Below are positions 23,380-35,830 of a DNA stretch of 64,000 bases, one piece after another (the stretch's first letter is position 1; each line of letters starts with the position of its first letter). This DNA is from Telopea speciosissima. Lineage: Eukaryota; Streptophyta; Magnoliopsida; Proteales; Proteaceae. The notes under the pieces were generated by a model, which searched no databases, was not told the origin of the DNA, and saw only the letters and a program-made list of their open reading frames with translations. The stretch is from the NCBI RefSeq assembly GCF_018873765.1, contig NC_057918.1, positions 8,626,862-8,690,861 of the forward strand. Reading direction: 5' to 3'. The translations under genes and the position numbers were made by a program.

Positions 23380-24725
23380 TCTACCTATTGAGGAGGCTCT
23401 TGGAAAGATATAGAGATAGCAAGAAGGATCTCCATATGGTCTTTATTGACATGGAAAAGGCCTATGGCCGAGTCCCTAGAGATTTAATCCAGCATGTTCT
23501 AGGGAAGCGAGGGGTGTCGAGTAAATATGAGGATGTAATTAAGGATATGTATGAAGGCGTGATGACTAGTGTGAGATCTGCAGGAGGTCAGGGCAACAAA
23601 TTCCCAATTACCATTATGTTCCATCAAGGATCAGCCAAGCCCTTATCTTTTTGCGCTTATCATAGACGACCTAACCAAGAGCATCCAAGACGAGATCCCA
23701 TGGTGTATGCTCTTCACCGATTATAACGCTTTGGTGGATGAGACAAAAGCAGGGATTAACGTTAAGCTAGAGCTATGGAGATCAACATTGGAAACAAGAG
23801 GCTTACAGATTAGTAGATCAAAGACGGAGCATATGATGTGTAATTTTGGCCACAGTATGATGAATAATGACATGGTGCAAATTAAAGAAAGAGAGATACC
23901 GCAAAGTTACTATTTTAGATATTTGGGGTCAATTAAAAATAAAGAATGTGACATAGAGGATGATCTTTCACTGAGAATTAAAGTGAGATGGATGAACTGG
24001 AGAGGTGCGTCCGGAGTGCTGTGTGACTGATGTATGCCTCTAAAGCTTAAATGAAAGTACTTTAGGATTGTTATATGACTGACTATGATGCATGGGGCAA
24101 AATGTTGGCAGTTAAGAAGTGTCATGTTGAGAAGCTATGTGTAGCAAAGATGAGGATGTTAAGATGGATGTGCGGAAAAGCTAGGAAGGATAAAGTAAAG
24201 AATGAACGAATTAGAGCTGACTTGGGAATTTCCCCGATCAATGACAAGCTCTGAGAGAGTCGTTTGAAGTGGTATGGTCATGTTCAGCGGAGGCCTAGGG
24301 ACGCCCCAGTAAGGAGGAGTGATATAATTCCGATTGAAGGAGCTAAAAGAGCTAGGGGCAGGCCTAAAATGACCACAGGAGAAGTTGTGAGGAAGGACAT
24401 GCATAGTCTAGGTCTTGTACCAAGTATAACCTCAGATAGAGCCTATTGGCGGGTAAGGATCCATGTAGCGGACCCCATTTAGCTGAGATTCTCCTAACTT
24501 GTTGGGTTGTGCCTCTTTCCTATTACGTTCATCTTTCTTTTTTCTTCTATTGTCCGTCTTCAATTTTTCATTTTCCATTTTTCATTTCTCATCTCATTTC
24601 CCATACCTCTTTTCCCATCTCTTCATTCCCCTTTTGTTGTCTAGACCTCAGTTTTTCTTACTTTGTTTTGTTTGGATCCATGTAGCCAACCCCATTAAGT
24701 TGGGATAGGCTGAGTTTGTTGTATT
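23380..24725 (+). mobile_element. RTE-type LINE, 5'-truncated and dead (plus)
   Basis: Starts inside the reverse transcriptase: YRDSKKDLHMVFIDMEKAYG (about 23410), VIKDMYEGVMTSVRSAGG, then PITIMFHQGSA. A frameshift follows near 23640. The polymerase active-site motif, normally FADD in this group, reads FTDY at about 23708. Downstream are LELWRSTLETRGLQISRSK, YFRYLGSI, GASGVLCD and QRRPRDAPVRRSD, broken by stops. The 3' end has TTGGGATAGGCTGAG then TTGT repeats. It faces the copy at 21470-22240, sharing about 0.7 kb. Confidence 0.88.
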
Positions 24726-24949
24726 GTATCTAGTTTCAGCTACAACAAAAAAAAAATTATTGTGATGGGACACCAAATATTCTATTTAGTTTCATTGTGA
24801 GAAATGACAACTAGTTCTGACCAGCTTTACCAGAGACCTAAACAAGCAACAGACGGCATAGATATGGCCCTCCAAAGCAACTGCATAATATCATAGTTCA
24901 AATGCAAAGTCCAAAGGCCCAAAAAACACAGTTCAACAAGGAAGTTTAT

Positions 24950-25075
24950 AAGCTAAGCCACGGAGAGGTATGAACACCTAGAAAAGATTCTAAGCTAAGT
25001 CACGGAGAGGTAGAAGCACCTAGAAAAGATTCTAAGCTAAGTCACAGAGAGGTATGAGCAGCTAGAAAAGACCAC
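24950..25075. repeat. Minisatellite, three 42-bp units
   Basis: Units are 24950-24991, 24992-25033 and 25034-25075. Each begins AAGCTAAG(C/T)CAC and contains GAGAGGTA and CTAGAAAAGA. The units differ at a few positions only. No coding role is apparent. Confidence 0.9.
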
Positions 25076-25730
25076 TATCAGAGGATCTCAACACTTTCAG
25101 AACTTGTCATTTTATCTTTAGAGCAAACAAAGGAGCCAGTTCCAATACAATGAGTATAAACCAAAGCATACCATCAATTTCTACTACATGTTAAAAAGAT
25201 GTCATCTGGAAGCACATATTGGTTTCAAACAGACACGTTCAGTTAAAGACATCCCTACAATACTTCAAAAGTGGTCAGCAACACAGAGTATAACAATAAG
25301 GTCCTTATCTATTCCAATTCAGCCATTCATCCTCGTGGCAATCCTGAAATGTTAAATTTTCAGTAGTATCTTCAATAACAATCTATGAGTACAACTTCCT
25401 CCGATATAGTAATGAGATTTTATTTTCAAAGAAAATAAAAAAGGTGAGATTTGGAGCCCACCATGGAAAGAATGCTTCTTTAAGATAAGTTGCAACACTG
25501 CACCAAGACTCTTCATACAGAAGTAGCGGCACCTGGCGAACTTCTTACTGGGGCAGCACCTATAGGCGTGAGTGTTGGATGACATGTTTTGTTCATATTG
25601 GCGTCTTTTTCCCAATTAAAAAGGAGAATGATTCTCTACATTATTAAAAAAACCACCTATATAATGGAAGAAAACATAATAAAAACCAGTGAGGAAGTTT
25701 TACACAGTCAGATCCATTTCCTGAAAACTA
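25076..25730. other. 3' flank of the HIG1-domain gene
   Basis: AT-rich, no gene. The part next to 25731 is the likely 3' UTR of the minus-strand HIG1 gene; the minus-strand frame at 25615-25352 has no family match. Confidence 0.4.
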
Positions 25731-27903
25731 TTAAAATTTCTCCCCATAATAGTAAGCAGTGCCAACCATCAAGGCAACGGTGGCTCCTTGGACAACTACA
25801 CGAGCTCTCATTAACTTCTGACCCAAGTGAGAATTTCCTTGTCTGAAACTGATTAAGCCAGCTGTCAGTACCCCTGCAGTAAGAAATGCACCTGCAATTC
25901 ATACGACCATCAAATGAATATAAAGTGGATGGTAGAAGAAGAATGCAACCAATGTATAATAATATGTCCAGTAAGCCAAACTTTCAGCTCTAAAGTCAGA
26001 GTTCGACAACTTTCAAATGAAGAAAAAAAGACAATGCAGAGATCAGCGTATGGTATATTGCCTGTTCCTATCCAATTTAAGCAAATTGGCTAGTGGCCCA
26101 AAGGGGCACTAGACATTTCAACAATTAAAACCACTATGCAACGAAACACAATAGCAATAAGTTCTTTATCAAGAATAAGAACCTTGGGGAATATAAATAC
26201 TTCATAACTTGCACAAGGACTCCTTCAGAGAAAAACTAATACTAAAAAAATGAGAGATCAGATGAAATACTCATCACAAGTAATGGGATGAGTACTATGA
26301 GAAAAAGAAAAAACACACACCTCCGGATGGGGAAGTGATACTGAATAATATAACAGTTACAACTGATGTATGTTTGTTTGCCAGGAAAAACGAATAAGAC
26401 AAAAGTAATGATAAAATCTCTCTCTCTCTCTCTCTCTCTCTTCTTCATAATCTCTCTTTCTCTCTTCTTTTTCTTTTCCTTTCTTTCCTTGGCAAACAAA
26501 TATGCCCTGATAGAAAAGATGAGAATAAAATAATTCATAAAACTTCGGACCTCTTTCTTCAGGCACAGTAACACTTCAATTGTTGAAAAGGAACTTACAT
26601 TTATGGGACCCTCTATATCATGTCTTAGGCAGAACATAAAAAAGGACCCAAAAGCATTTTTTCCTGTTTAAGTATTATCTGGGCCATTTGCAGTGCATGC
26701 TATAAATCAAGGACATTGTTAGGACTACATGACTGTTAATTACCCTTCTTTTTTTATTTATTCCGGAAGCCCACTGACTCCCAATTATTTAGCAATATGG
26801 GGTAACAAGCCGAGGTAAAGGATTGTTCCAAAATTCGCAGCACATATAAAGACTACGCAACCATGGCTGGACTGAAGCTCTGTTGAGTTTGTTCCTAAGA
26901 GCTCGAACTATTGGGCAGAGGCACTCACAAGTATATGAGGTGAGGAAAGACTTTAGGGGTAACCGATGTGGGACTATTTTCTCAACACTCCCCCTCATGT
27001 GTAGGCAGGATGGAACTGCATAGATGTGCACGGATAGAATAGAACAGACCAGAAGCAGGATTCGGATCTACTTTGATACCATGTAAATATCCATCCCAAA
27101 AGCTTGAACTATAGGGATAGAGGGACTCACAAGTATATGAGGTGATGGAAGGCTTTGGGGTAACAAGGAGGTACTATTCCCCGATATAATCGAGCTTTTA
27201 TAGCTCTCTATGTGCCAGGGTGGAATGCATTCGCAGGAATACAGAAGAAAGGACTACAGGATTGGAACCATTGATCTCTACTTCTACAATATCTCCTAGG
27301 TCCCTGTTCTGAAAAGCCTGAGAGGGAGTACCAGTCCTCATTGAAGAAGGTAATAAGATTCTCTATACGTGCTTCCCTCAGTTCTCCATCCCTCTATGTT
27401 CACTTTTCATGCCAAGACCCAGTCCATTTCTTGGCTTTTAATTCCCATTCTTTTCTCTCACTATTTTGAAACATATCCTTCCCCACCCTTCAATTCAGTT
27501 TGCATCAATTTCGTTAAAATATCACCAAAATAAAGCGAAATTAAACATAACCGACAGAGGGGAATGAAGTGAAACACTGCGGTTTGTAAAGAAACATCAG
27601 AAAGTGAAGCATATCAATCAACATCATACAATTAGGGCTTCCCTGCCTTTTATTAAACAACAGCCCATCTTTCAAGGTGGATTGCATGGAGGAAGGCACA
27701 TACTCAATTGAGACTTTCCCAAAGTTCCCAGGAGCTCCAGCGTACAAATCGATTAGAATTGAAATCAGAAAATTCACAATTTTCTACATGAAAGTAAATG
27801 CAGAAGCGGATGAATTACCTATAGGCACGAAAGGGTTCTTGACGCGCTTCTTCTGATTAAACAAGTCTTCTATTTCGGATTCTGTTGTACCCATCTTTTC
27901 CAT
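25731..27903 (-). CDS. HIG1-domain (HIGD/RCF1-like) mitochondrial protein
   Basis: Two exons, 27903-27819 (85 nt) and 25891-25731 (161 nt), make 81 aa plus stop. The start is the first ATG; a second Met is at residue 4. The protein has a short charged N-terminus, a hydrophobic segment at about 26-43 (IGAFLTAGVLTAGLISF) and another at about 59-77. Between them is QKLMRARVVVQ, which fits the HIG1 signature Q-x3-R-x-R-x3-Q (Q53, R57, R59, Q63). Known for the family: small inner-membrane proteins that associate with cytochrome oxidase or respiratory supercomplexes and are often hypoxia-responsive. The cellular role here is inferred from that. The 1.9-kb intron carries a TRIM and a TC run (about 26418-26440). 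Exon phases join cleanly at a split Gly codon. Confidence 0.9.
26881..27192 (-). mobile_element. TRIM in the HIG1 gene intron
   Basis: Direct repeats of about 107-111 bp (26881-26987 and 27082-27192) share GAACTAT, GACTCACAAGTATATGAGG and GGGGTAAC. In minus orientation a GGTATCAAAG primer-binding site follows the right repeat, and CACATGAGGGGGAG (polypurine) precedes the left repeat. AGCTC (26876-26880) and AGCTT (27193-27197) are a possible target duplication. The motif TTCGAGCTCTTAGG and the polypurine context resemble the TRIM at 4434-4724, so they are probably the same family. Confidence 0.7.
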
Positions 27904-28271
27904 TAATCGAATAATGAAAAATCAGATAAGAGACGCGAACCAGGAAGTCTGGAACAGCTGAGATCAATAAAATAGAGAAAGCAGAGCAGAAGGCGGACAG
28001 CAACTACGTGCCTTCGGCTGCGCCGGACATCTATGTTTGGGTAAACGGAGAGTGTCATTACCAATTTACCATTCATTGCTCTCCAACTTCCACGCTCCTG
28101 ATCGAAGATCGTCAAATTCTACGCATGGGTTGGGCTGCGCTCGTGAGTCGTGATTCTTATTACTGCGCTCATAAAGTTGTGCCGCTGACCACTAACCACT
28201 GTAGTATGGGTGTACTTTACTTAAATACCCTCTCGTGTATTGACGACATTCATCACCCTGATGTCTATGCG
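27904..28271. other. 5' flank of the HIG1-domain gene
   Basis: Likely 5' UTR and promoter of the minus-strand HIG1 gene. There is no clear TATA box. No other gene is seen. Confidence 0.35.
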
Positions 28272-28506
28272 CACCATGGTTTAGTGAATGGTATCGGATC
28301 GAATATCGGTCATCTGCATAGATCGGTCGTATCAAACAAATTCATTCTTGGGTTTTTTTTTAAATAAGCTTTTTTGACTATTTTACCACTTGTTCATACT
28401 GTTCCACCGATATAATATCAGCAAGGTATCACTATCAATCATCGTCAAAATCGTACTATATCAGTCCTATTAGACGATCCGATTCCGATACTTCAAACCA
28501 TGATCC
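28272..28506. mobile_element. Decayed MITE of the GATCGG/CATGGTTT type
   Basis: The left end GCACCATGGTTTAGTG and the right end TTCAAACCATGATCCGC are imperfect inverted repeats. The interior has GGTATCGGATCGAATATCGG and CCGATTCCGATAC, as in the MITE at 3107-3522. No clear target duplication. Confidence 0.5.
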
Positions 28507-28619
28507 GCACTCTCATGAACTCCTCAATTTTCTCTTTCTTCTAGGCTTACCTGGGTGACCTTTTTTTTCTGTTACGAGGCTTACCTTATGGTCACCTAGG
28601 TATTATTTTGTGGTATAGA

Positions 28620-28840
28620 CATGGTTTTAGCCTTTTAGGTATCGGTTTGGTGTCGGCCGACATTGATATCAATACCAATTCAATATAGGTCATTAACATA
28701 GTACGAACATACGATAAAAAATTTAATAAATAAAAAGATTAGTATCCATTCGATATAGTTGATACAAACCGATATGGGTCATGATATCAGTTACAATACT
28801 AATACGGTCATACCAAAGCGATACCAATACCTAAAACCAT
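28620..28840. mobile_element. Second MITE of the CATGGTTT type
   Basis: CATGGTTTTAG with TTTTAGGTATCGG at the left pairs with CCAATACCTAAAACCATG at the right. The interior is rich in GATATC/GATACC motifs. It is adjacent to the preceding one. Confidence 0.5.
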
Positions 28841-29662
28841 GGGTATTGAGACAACCGTACGTCCGTGCCCAACCCCCAAAAGAATCTCCATTCCTCTTCT
28901 CACCTCTCTTCAGATCCCTATTGGTCTGGCAATGGGTACCCATCCAACGGTCACCTCGTTAACCCAACATCATTAAAAGGTAAGATGTACCGTAAGAGTA
29001 AGGATTTCCTACCAAATTAAGTAAATGGGGAAGGTAAAGGTAAGTCAATCTTGCCCTCAATCTTTCATTGTCTTTATAGGGATAATTAGATATTTTATAT
29101 AATTTCGTTCCATATAATACAAGGCTGTGGGTTGCCAAATCTGCAAAATTTTTCACAAAAAAAAAATCTGCAAAATTTTATTATTAAGTTTTTTTTTTGG
29201 TAGAGATTTTATTATTAAGTAGTAAATCCCATTTTCCTATACATATTTTCCAATATTTGTCACAATGTGATGGTATCTTTTTTTTGTTTTTTTTTTTGGT
29301 AAAGAATCTGATTCTATCGAGTGTCAAATCAAAATAGAGAAAAATATCAAAAAATACATATCTTTTTTTTTTCGGTAATTAAAAAAAAAATACAAATCTT
29401 ATATACCCCCAAAAAATACAGATCTTTAAACTATTCTAGACCAGTATGATGGTTATCGTTTTTCTCATAATATAAAGACTATTTACTTCTTACATATAAG
29501 ATATAACCAAAACTTCAAAACGGGTTACAACCCCCCTTATTTGCATATGACTCAAGGTCCTGCTCCTTATTTCAAAATTTTACTGCAAATCAGGCTCGCA
29601 GTTAAAGAATTGGAATAATTCACTTTCTCTTTTATGTTAACAAATACCCTCATAAGATTTAG
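28841..29662. other. Intergenic, nothing recognised
   Basis: AT-rich with many T and A homopolymers (29155-29400). No gene supported. Confidence 0.4.
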
Positions 29663-30227
29663 GCCTGATGTGGTATGATTTATATTTCAATGTCATGGGG
29701 TGATTCTATTTCAAAAATTATTTGGTTTTATACTTTTATTTCTATACCTTACTTCAATGAAATAGAAATCAACTTGAATAGAAATTTTGAATAGATGACG
29801 AGTTGTTTCAATTTTGAAATTAAAATTGATTTTACTTCTATTCTTTAGTGTGTATATGGTTATTTTGATTGACAAAACAATAATTTCATATTAAAGATAA
29901 AACATCACCCTTCTTCTCTCCATGTTGGTCTCACCACCATCTATGCCCAACCTTCCACCGTTGCCATCTCTCCATTGCTATCGTCACCACCACCACTTCC
30001 TTCCCACCTCTCCCCCACCCTTGCACCCATTCCCAAAGAAATATAGAAAATTTATTCTCAAAAATTGAACTATCAAATAGATTTCTTATTTTTAAAATAT
30101 TTTTGATTATGCAATCAAAATAATTTCAATTTTTTGACTAAAAATCTATTCACTATTTCATGAAATCAATCTTTTTTTTTTTTTTGGGATAGAAATAAAA
30201 TCAATCTTAAATCATACCAAATATGGC
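29663..30227. mobile_element. TIR element, about 565 bp
   Basis: GCCTGATGTGGTATGATTT at the left pairs with AAATCATACCAAATATGGC at the right, and similarity extends inward through ATTTC/GAAAT blocks. The interior is AT-rich with a CACCAC-rich centre and no coding frame. The superfamily is uncertain. Confidence 0.55.
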
Positions 30228-30462
30228 TTTACCAAATACCCTTCGAGATATACTTTTTTTATTTCTTTTCTGGGAGCCTGGGTAGCAAAATTTCGTGGAT
30301 CCAGGATCATCCAGTTGACCCCACCCATTATTTTCTTAGGACCTTAGTTGTCTCTAATCATTACCCAAATCAATTGAGATTTTGAATACGAACACAACTA
30401 TCGAGAATTTCTTATCCTCTCCCTCTGCCAGTCCGTAACTAATCATTTTCATAGGACCTATC

Positions 30463-30870
30463 TGATTCGGTCCTGGATCTCAGCCCACAAAACCAGTTTG
30501 ATAGGTGAGAATGCCCAGAACTATATTAATCTACACCAGTTCATTATTCTTGGGTGGGATAGTAAGATCGTAACATTCCATCATGCTTTTGGACCGATGT
30601 CTCTGACAACCCACTCCATGGCGGCCTTCACTCCGGACCACTCAAGCACTAGGTAACCTTTCCATAGGTCGCCCCTGTCTGTGCCCCGATCCATAGACAT
30701 GGCAACCCGCTCTGATACCACTGATACGATCCTGAATCTCAGCCCACAAAATTGGTTCGATAGATGAAGTTGCCCAGGACTATATTAGCCCACACCAGAG
30801 TTCATTACTCTCCACTGTGAGATACCCACCAAAGTTTATTACTCTCGGGTGGGACAACAGGATCATAACA
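30463..30870 (-). mobile_element. TRIM with perfect 5-bp target duplication, upstream of WAT1 copy 1
   Basis: LTRs are 30463-30575 (113 bp) and 30722-30870 (149 bp); both run TGAT(A/T)CG(A/G)TCCTG to TAACA on the plus strand. Next to the right LTR is GCTCTGATACCAC, the complement of the Met-tRNA primer-binding site, so the element is in minus orientation. The internal part is 146 bp without coding capacity. CTATC is present at 30458-30462 and again at 30871-30875. The right LTR is longer because of a short internal duplication around TTCATTACTCTC / TTTATTACTCTC. Confidence 0.88.
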
Positions 30871-31173
30871 CTATCTAACAGATACGCCTCTCCCAAGATC
30901 CGTCAGGTTTTACTCCTAGAATCTCATGATCTCCTAAAATCTCTCTTTGTCTCCTGTAAAATCTTTGTTCTACTTCTATCTCTATATATATATCGATCAA
31001 ATGTGGACACCTATATCATCTAACAGATTCTCTCTCTTACCACCTCGTTGCTCCAGGGGCTAAGTACGGGCTCATGTGGTAGTTGATAATAAAAACAACA
31101 TCGATCTCATCAACAAATGCTTTCTAATAACGAATCATCGATGATATATAGATGCTTCTTTCTTTTAATTCCC

Positions 31174-31190
31174 CTATATATATATATAAA
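31174..31190 (+). promoter_or_regulatory. Likely TATA box of WAT1 copy 1
   Basis: CTATATATATATATAAA lies about 95 bp before the ATG at 31285, a reasonable TATA position with a short 5' UTR. It is read from sequence only. Confidence 0.4.
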
Positions 31191-31284
31191 GAATATGAAA
31201 ATATATTAGAGAGAAACTACATAATTAATTCCGGTTCAATCTGTGTCGTCTTTGATAGAGAAACAGAGAAACAGAGAAACAGAG

Positions 31285-34200
31285 ATGGCGTTGAGGCGTG
31301 GTTTGTATGAAGTGGTTCCATTTGTAGTGATGGTGATGGTGGAGTGTGGCGAAGTAGGCATAACCACAGTAAGTAAAGCTGCCATGTCAAGAGGGATGAG
31401 CCACTTTGTCTTCATCGTCTACTACAATGCTCTCGCCACCCTCATCCTTCTTCCTTCTTTCCTCCTCCGCAGGTCTGCTAGCTCTCTCTCTCTCTCAAAA
31501 TCTCTTTTTTCTTAATTTCACTCATGATTTAACTGTACTTTGATTATAAAAATTTGCAGAAACAAGCGGCCTCCTCTCACCTTCTCCATCCTTTGTAGAT
31601 TCTTCTTCCTGGGCCTGATTGGGTAATACAAGTGGCGGGTTTTGCTCAGATTTTTTTCATTTCTTGACCCCTTTTAGTTATTTTTTTCGAAAGAAAAGAA
31701 AGAGCGAGTGTAGGATAATATATAATCTTTAACTTTGGGGTGGCATGGCATGCAGGATATGTTTGAGGCAGATCTGTGTGTTCACTGGTGTGGGGTTGAG
31801 CTCTCCGACACTTGCATCGGCGTTGGGTAATCTCATCCCAGCTTTCACTTTCGTCCTTGCCGTCATTTTCAGGTTTGGTCCATCCATCTATAAACTCTTT
31901 GCCCATTTCACTACTCATGTCTAATAACATGCATGTTAATTGTTGTAACGAGGCCGTGTTTTTTTAAACGGCAGTCCAACCCTGAGTCCTCTATGCTCAG
32001 CCCAAGCCCAACCTGGCCCTGATTGACCTTGATCAGGTTAGATTGGCCGGGTTGATCCTTATAGATCCTGATTCTATGCATTAAAAAAAAAAAAAAAAAA
32101 AGAGACAAATGCTTGGTATCGCATCTTGAACATATATAGTTTTGCATCACAATTCTATAGAAAATGAAAGCCTTTGGTGAGATGTTATCTTACATTTTAA
32201 CCCAAAATGTTAAATACTTTTGTCAACTTTTGTTCAATAGATAATTACTTCTTTTTTTTGGGTAAATCAGAAATCTATATATTGATGATAAGAGTGCATA
32301 TTAGCCAAGGCTTTTTCATTTACACACAAATAATGAACCTAAAGAGTGGAATTAGGTCAAACTGTCATACACACTAATGAGTCTTCCTGGCAAGGGAATG
32401 AGCTACCCCATTTGCTCCCCTCGAAAGAAAAGAAAAATTACATTCAATTAAAAAGAAAGAAAAAAGACCCACTTGATAGTGCATTAACAGTTGAAATCAT
32501 TTGATGAGTTGTAACTTGTAACCACTTGATAATCAAGACTTACTTGATGAGTTTTGACTTTTATAATCAAGACCCACTTGATGTGCATTAATGGTTAAAA
32601 TCAATTGGTGAGCATACAGTTTCCAGCGGTATCGTCTTCTTCGGCAAAGGCTACCGTTGGAGAACAATTCAGCCTCGGCGTGGATGTCAATGAAGGGTCT
32701 TCATGGTTCCTATATCACTCAATTTCATCAAAATAAAAAAACATATGCAACCTTCCATACCTAATAACGAGCTCAACATGAACTTCAAATCTGTGATGAA
32801 CAGGAAGAATAGCTTGGAAAACAAATCTTAGGGAGCACGAAACAGATATCAACCGGCCTTCATTAGAGAAACCTCCACCTTGCCTTGAGAAGTCCATGCA
32901 GAGACCAACGCTTTGGTCACAGCCTGATTGCGATGAGGCTTACCTGGAAAGACACATCTCACTAGAGAATTATTCCAGGCTATTGCGGTGTTATCCTTAT
33001 ATTCGTCCCCTACCACAAACTTGTCTTCGTCATCTTCATCTGCGTCTGCGTCTGCGTCTGCCTCCATCTTAGAAACGTCCATCTTTTCTTGAACATTCCG
33101 TATCGAATTATTCCAGGCTACTGCAGCGTTATCCTCAAATTCACCCCTACCATGAAGTCGTTTTCTCCTTCATCTACATCTTCACCTTCACCTTAGCTAG
33201 TGCCTTCACCTGAACAACTTCCAATGGTCATAGTGATTCACTCATAAGTAGGAGAGAAGCAAAATACTCGCTAGGAGGAGAGAAAACACTCACAAGGAGG
33301 AGAGAAGCAAACATTCACTAGAGATACCAGTTATTCGGACTTCTCAATAGATAATCACACTCTAAACAAAAAAATTTAAAAGATAAAGCATAATCTTACA
33401 CAGGGCAGGGCTGAGATCAACCCAATGTCTCAACCCTAGCCTAGCCCGACCCTAACCTAGGGTTTGAAAATTTCAACCCTAACCTACCCTTAAGGTTAAA
33501 AAATCTAGCCTAGGCCCTGTTCAGACTCGAGGCAGGCTCGGGTTGACAAAGTGAAACATACAACCCTAGATTGGAGTCTAATAGACTCAACCTATAGGGT
33601 GCATCGTTGTGGACTAATCGGTGCAAGATTAAGGGTGTGTCAATTATGATCTGGAATTGATTAAACCAAATCGAAACTGGCAGTTTAAATTGAATTGAAC
33701 CATAAATAATTGGTTCGATTTTGATTTCAAAATCTAATAATTGATTCGGTTTCAGTTTTAACTGAGAAATTGTTAGGAAAGAGATTATGGAAACAGATTA
33801 GGAAATGATTAGCTTCAATCAATTTCTAATCAATTTTGATCTGGGAAATTGGAACCGATTAATAATAGATTTGATTTGGACCCTTGTATACAAATCGTGA
33901 TTTGTGAAACCTTCTTCCGTGCTTCATTGGCTTGGCATGAAAGATTCTATTTCATGACATGTCAATCCTTGCCCAACATTTTGTTATTTCATTTTCTTAA
34001 TTGTATAGAAATTTAATTTAGGCGTGGTGGTGACTGGTTACTAATTAGGATGGAGAAGGTAGATTTGAGAAAGGGAAGCAGTCGAGCAAGAGTAATGGGG
34101 ACCATAGCATCCGTAACTGGAGCCTTCATAGTGACTCTATACAAGGGCCCACCAATCATCATGATCAAAGGGACGACAATACCTACAGGAGCTTTGGACC

Positions 34201-35564
34201 CATCCCATCATCATCATGATCAACTCCCGAATTTTCATTACTCTTCAGAGCCAAGTTCAGCTAACTGGGTGTTCGGAGGCTTTTTCCTTATACTCACTTG
34301 TATCTTCTCTTCTCTTTGGAATATACTTCAGGTGAATCTATCTAATATTTCCTTCTACCTCACTCATTGCAACTCTTATAATTAACCCCAACTGCTAAAA
34401 TTACGACATGGGTTTTAATATCTAATTTTTTTTTTTCAGGCAGCAACAGCGAATGAGTACAGAGACAAGGCCACCGTAATATTTTTTTACTGCTTTTTTG
34501 GAACCATACAATGTGCTGTGGTCTCTCTTTTCGTAGAAAAAGACATTAGTGCTTGGAAACTCAAGCCTGATATAGAGTTAATAGCTATTCTCTACTCTGT
34601 AAGTCAATTTTTCCCTGATAAATAATATTCCTTTAATTAGAAAGAGTTTCCCTTCATTCCATGGCTATCATCAGTTAATACCCTCGGATTGTGTTTAGGG
34701 AAACGGTAATTTCGACTTCATAAATAAGAGGCGGGGAAATATAATGATGACACAAGACTCCAATCATGGGGTCACATCACATTACCGTGAAAAAGATTTC
34801 TTCCTTCCTAACATAGTCTAATGTAGAGAAAGATGAATCTCTTCGTCGATGGTGATTTGACCTTGTGATTGGAATCTTATGCCATTGTTAATTTCCTCCC
34901 CATGTTGTATGTATGGATCGAAAATATCTTTCTCATTGCTAATCAAAGGGCTAGATGTCCTGACCATGAGTGGAGAGAAACTGGTTTTATAATTCGAAGA
35001 AAGTAATCAAAACAAGAAATCTTTATATGATCCACATAGCTAAAGAATGGTATTGGTTGATCACAACTCAAATTTGGGACTCAAATTCAATCATATATCC
35101 TTCAATATGTATTAGTATTTTTGCTCGTATATTAATTATGCTCTATGATTTCATGTCATTAATGAATTTTTCCCTATATTAAGGTGAAATATACTCCAAA
35201 AAAAAAAAAATGATACAAACACTAAAATATATAAAAATTTTGTAGGGTATAATAGGGGGAGCAGCGTCAAGCGCTGCCGTAACGTGGTGCTTAAGCAAGA
35301 AGGGACCTCTATATGTGGCCATGTACAAGCCCATGGGGATCGTTATTGCAGTTATCATGGGAGTTAGCTTCCTTGGTGATGTTCTCCATATTGGAAGGTA
35401 GGTTTCTCTCTAATTCGGCTCTTTTCCAGTCGTGGCGGGAGCTGGAGGATCCAACCCAGCAAAACAAGGGGTGTTTGGGTCATTTCACCGGTAGGACACC
35501 TGTCCCCCTTGTTTTTGCTAGGCTGGATCCTCCAGCTCCCGCCACGGCCAGAGGAGAGCCAGGT

Positions 35565-35615
<51 letters not shown>

Positions 35616-35830
35616 GCTAGTTAAATTAGCTTCATCACTGAGTACTATTTCATTAATCTTTTGTATACAGTGTGATCGGAGCAGTTATAATAGTTCTGGG
35701 GTTTTATGCTGTGATGTGGGGACAAAACAAAGAGGAGAACATGGTTGATGAAGACAATGTTGCTCCAGACTCTGCAGGAACACCCACTCTTAAGGACCCT
35801 CTCTTGCCAAGCAAGATGGGAGCCGTGTAA
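31285..35830 (+). CDS. WAT1-related transporter (UMAMIT), copy 1
   Basis: Seven exons: 31285-31472, 31560-31622, 31756-31872, 34049-34331, 34440-34598, 35246-35397 and 35671-35830. They total 1122 nt, giving 373 aa. It belongs to the plant EamA/DMT family with about ten membrane helices and two EamA repeats (about residues 12-155 and 200-335). Diagnostic blocks are [53 protein letters not shown] and [20 protein letters not shown] His-rich loop (SHHHHDQ) precedes the second half. The C-terminus is hydrophilic and ends near DPLLPSK. Known for the family: export or vacuolar transport of amino acids, auxin and other metabolites; the substrate here is unknown. Intron 3 (2.2 kb) is the largest; intron 6 carries a foldback MITE and a CT run. 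The ATG was chosen by alignment to copies 2 and 3. Confidence 0.92.
35412..35566. mobile_element. Foldback MITE in WAT1 copy 1 intron 6
   Basis: Long inverted arms: GGCTCTTTTCCAGTCGTGGC and GGGAGCTGGAGGATCCA at the left, TGGATCCTCCAGCTCCCGCC and ACGGCCAGAGGAGAGCC at the right, with a short loop. The flanks GTTTCTCTC and CTGTCTCTC agree at 7 of 9 bases. Same family as 62660-62845. Directly followed by a (CT)n run (about 35571-35613). Confidence 0.75.

Noticed and set aside
24950..25075. Possible CRISPR-like array
   Set aside because: Units are contiguous 42-bp tandem repeats without unique spacers, in a plant nuclear context.
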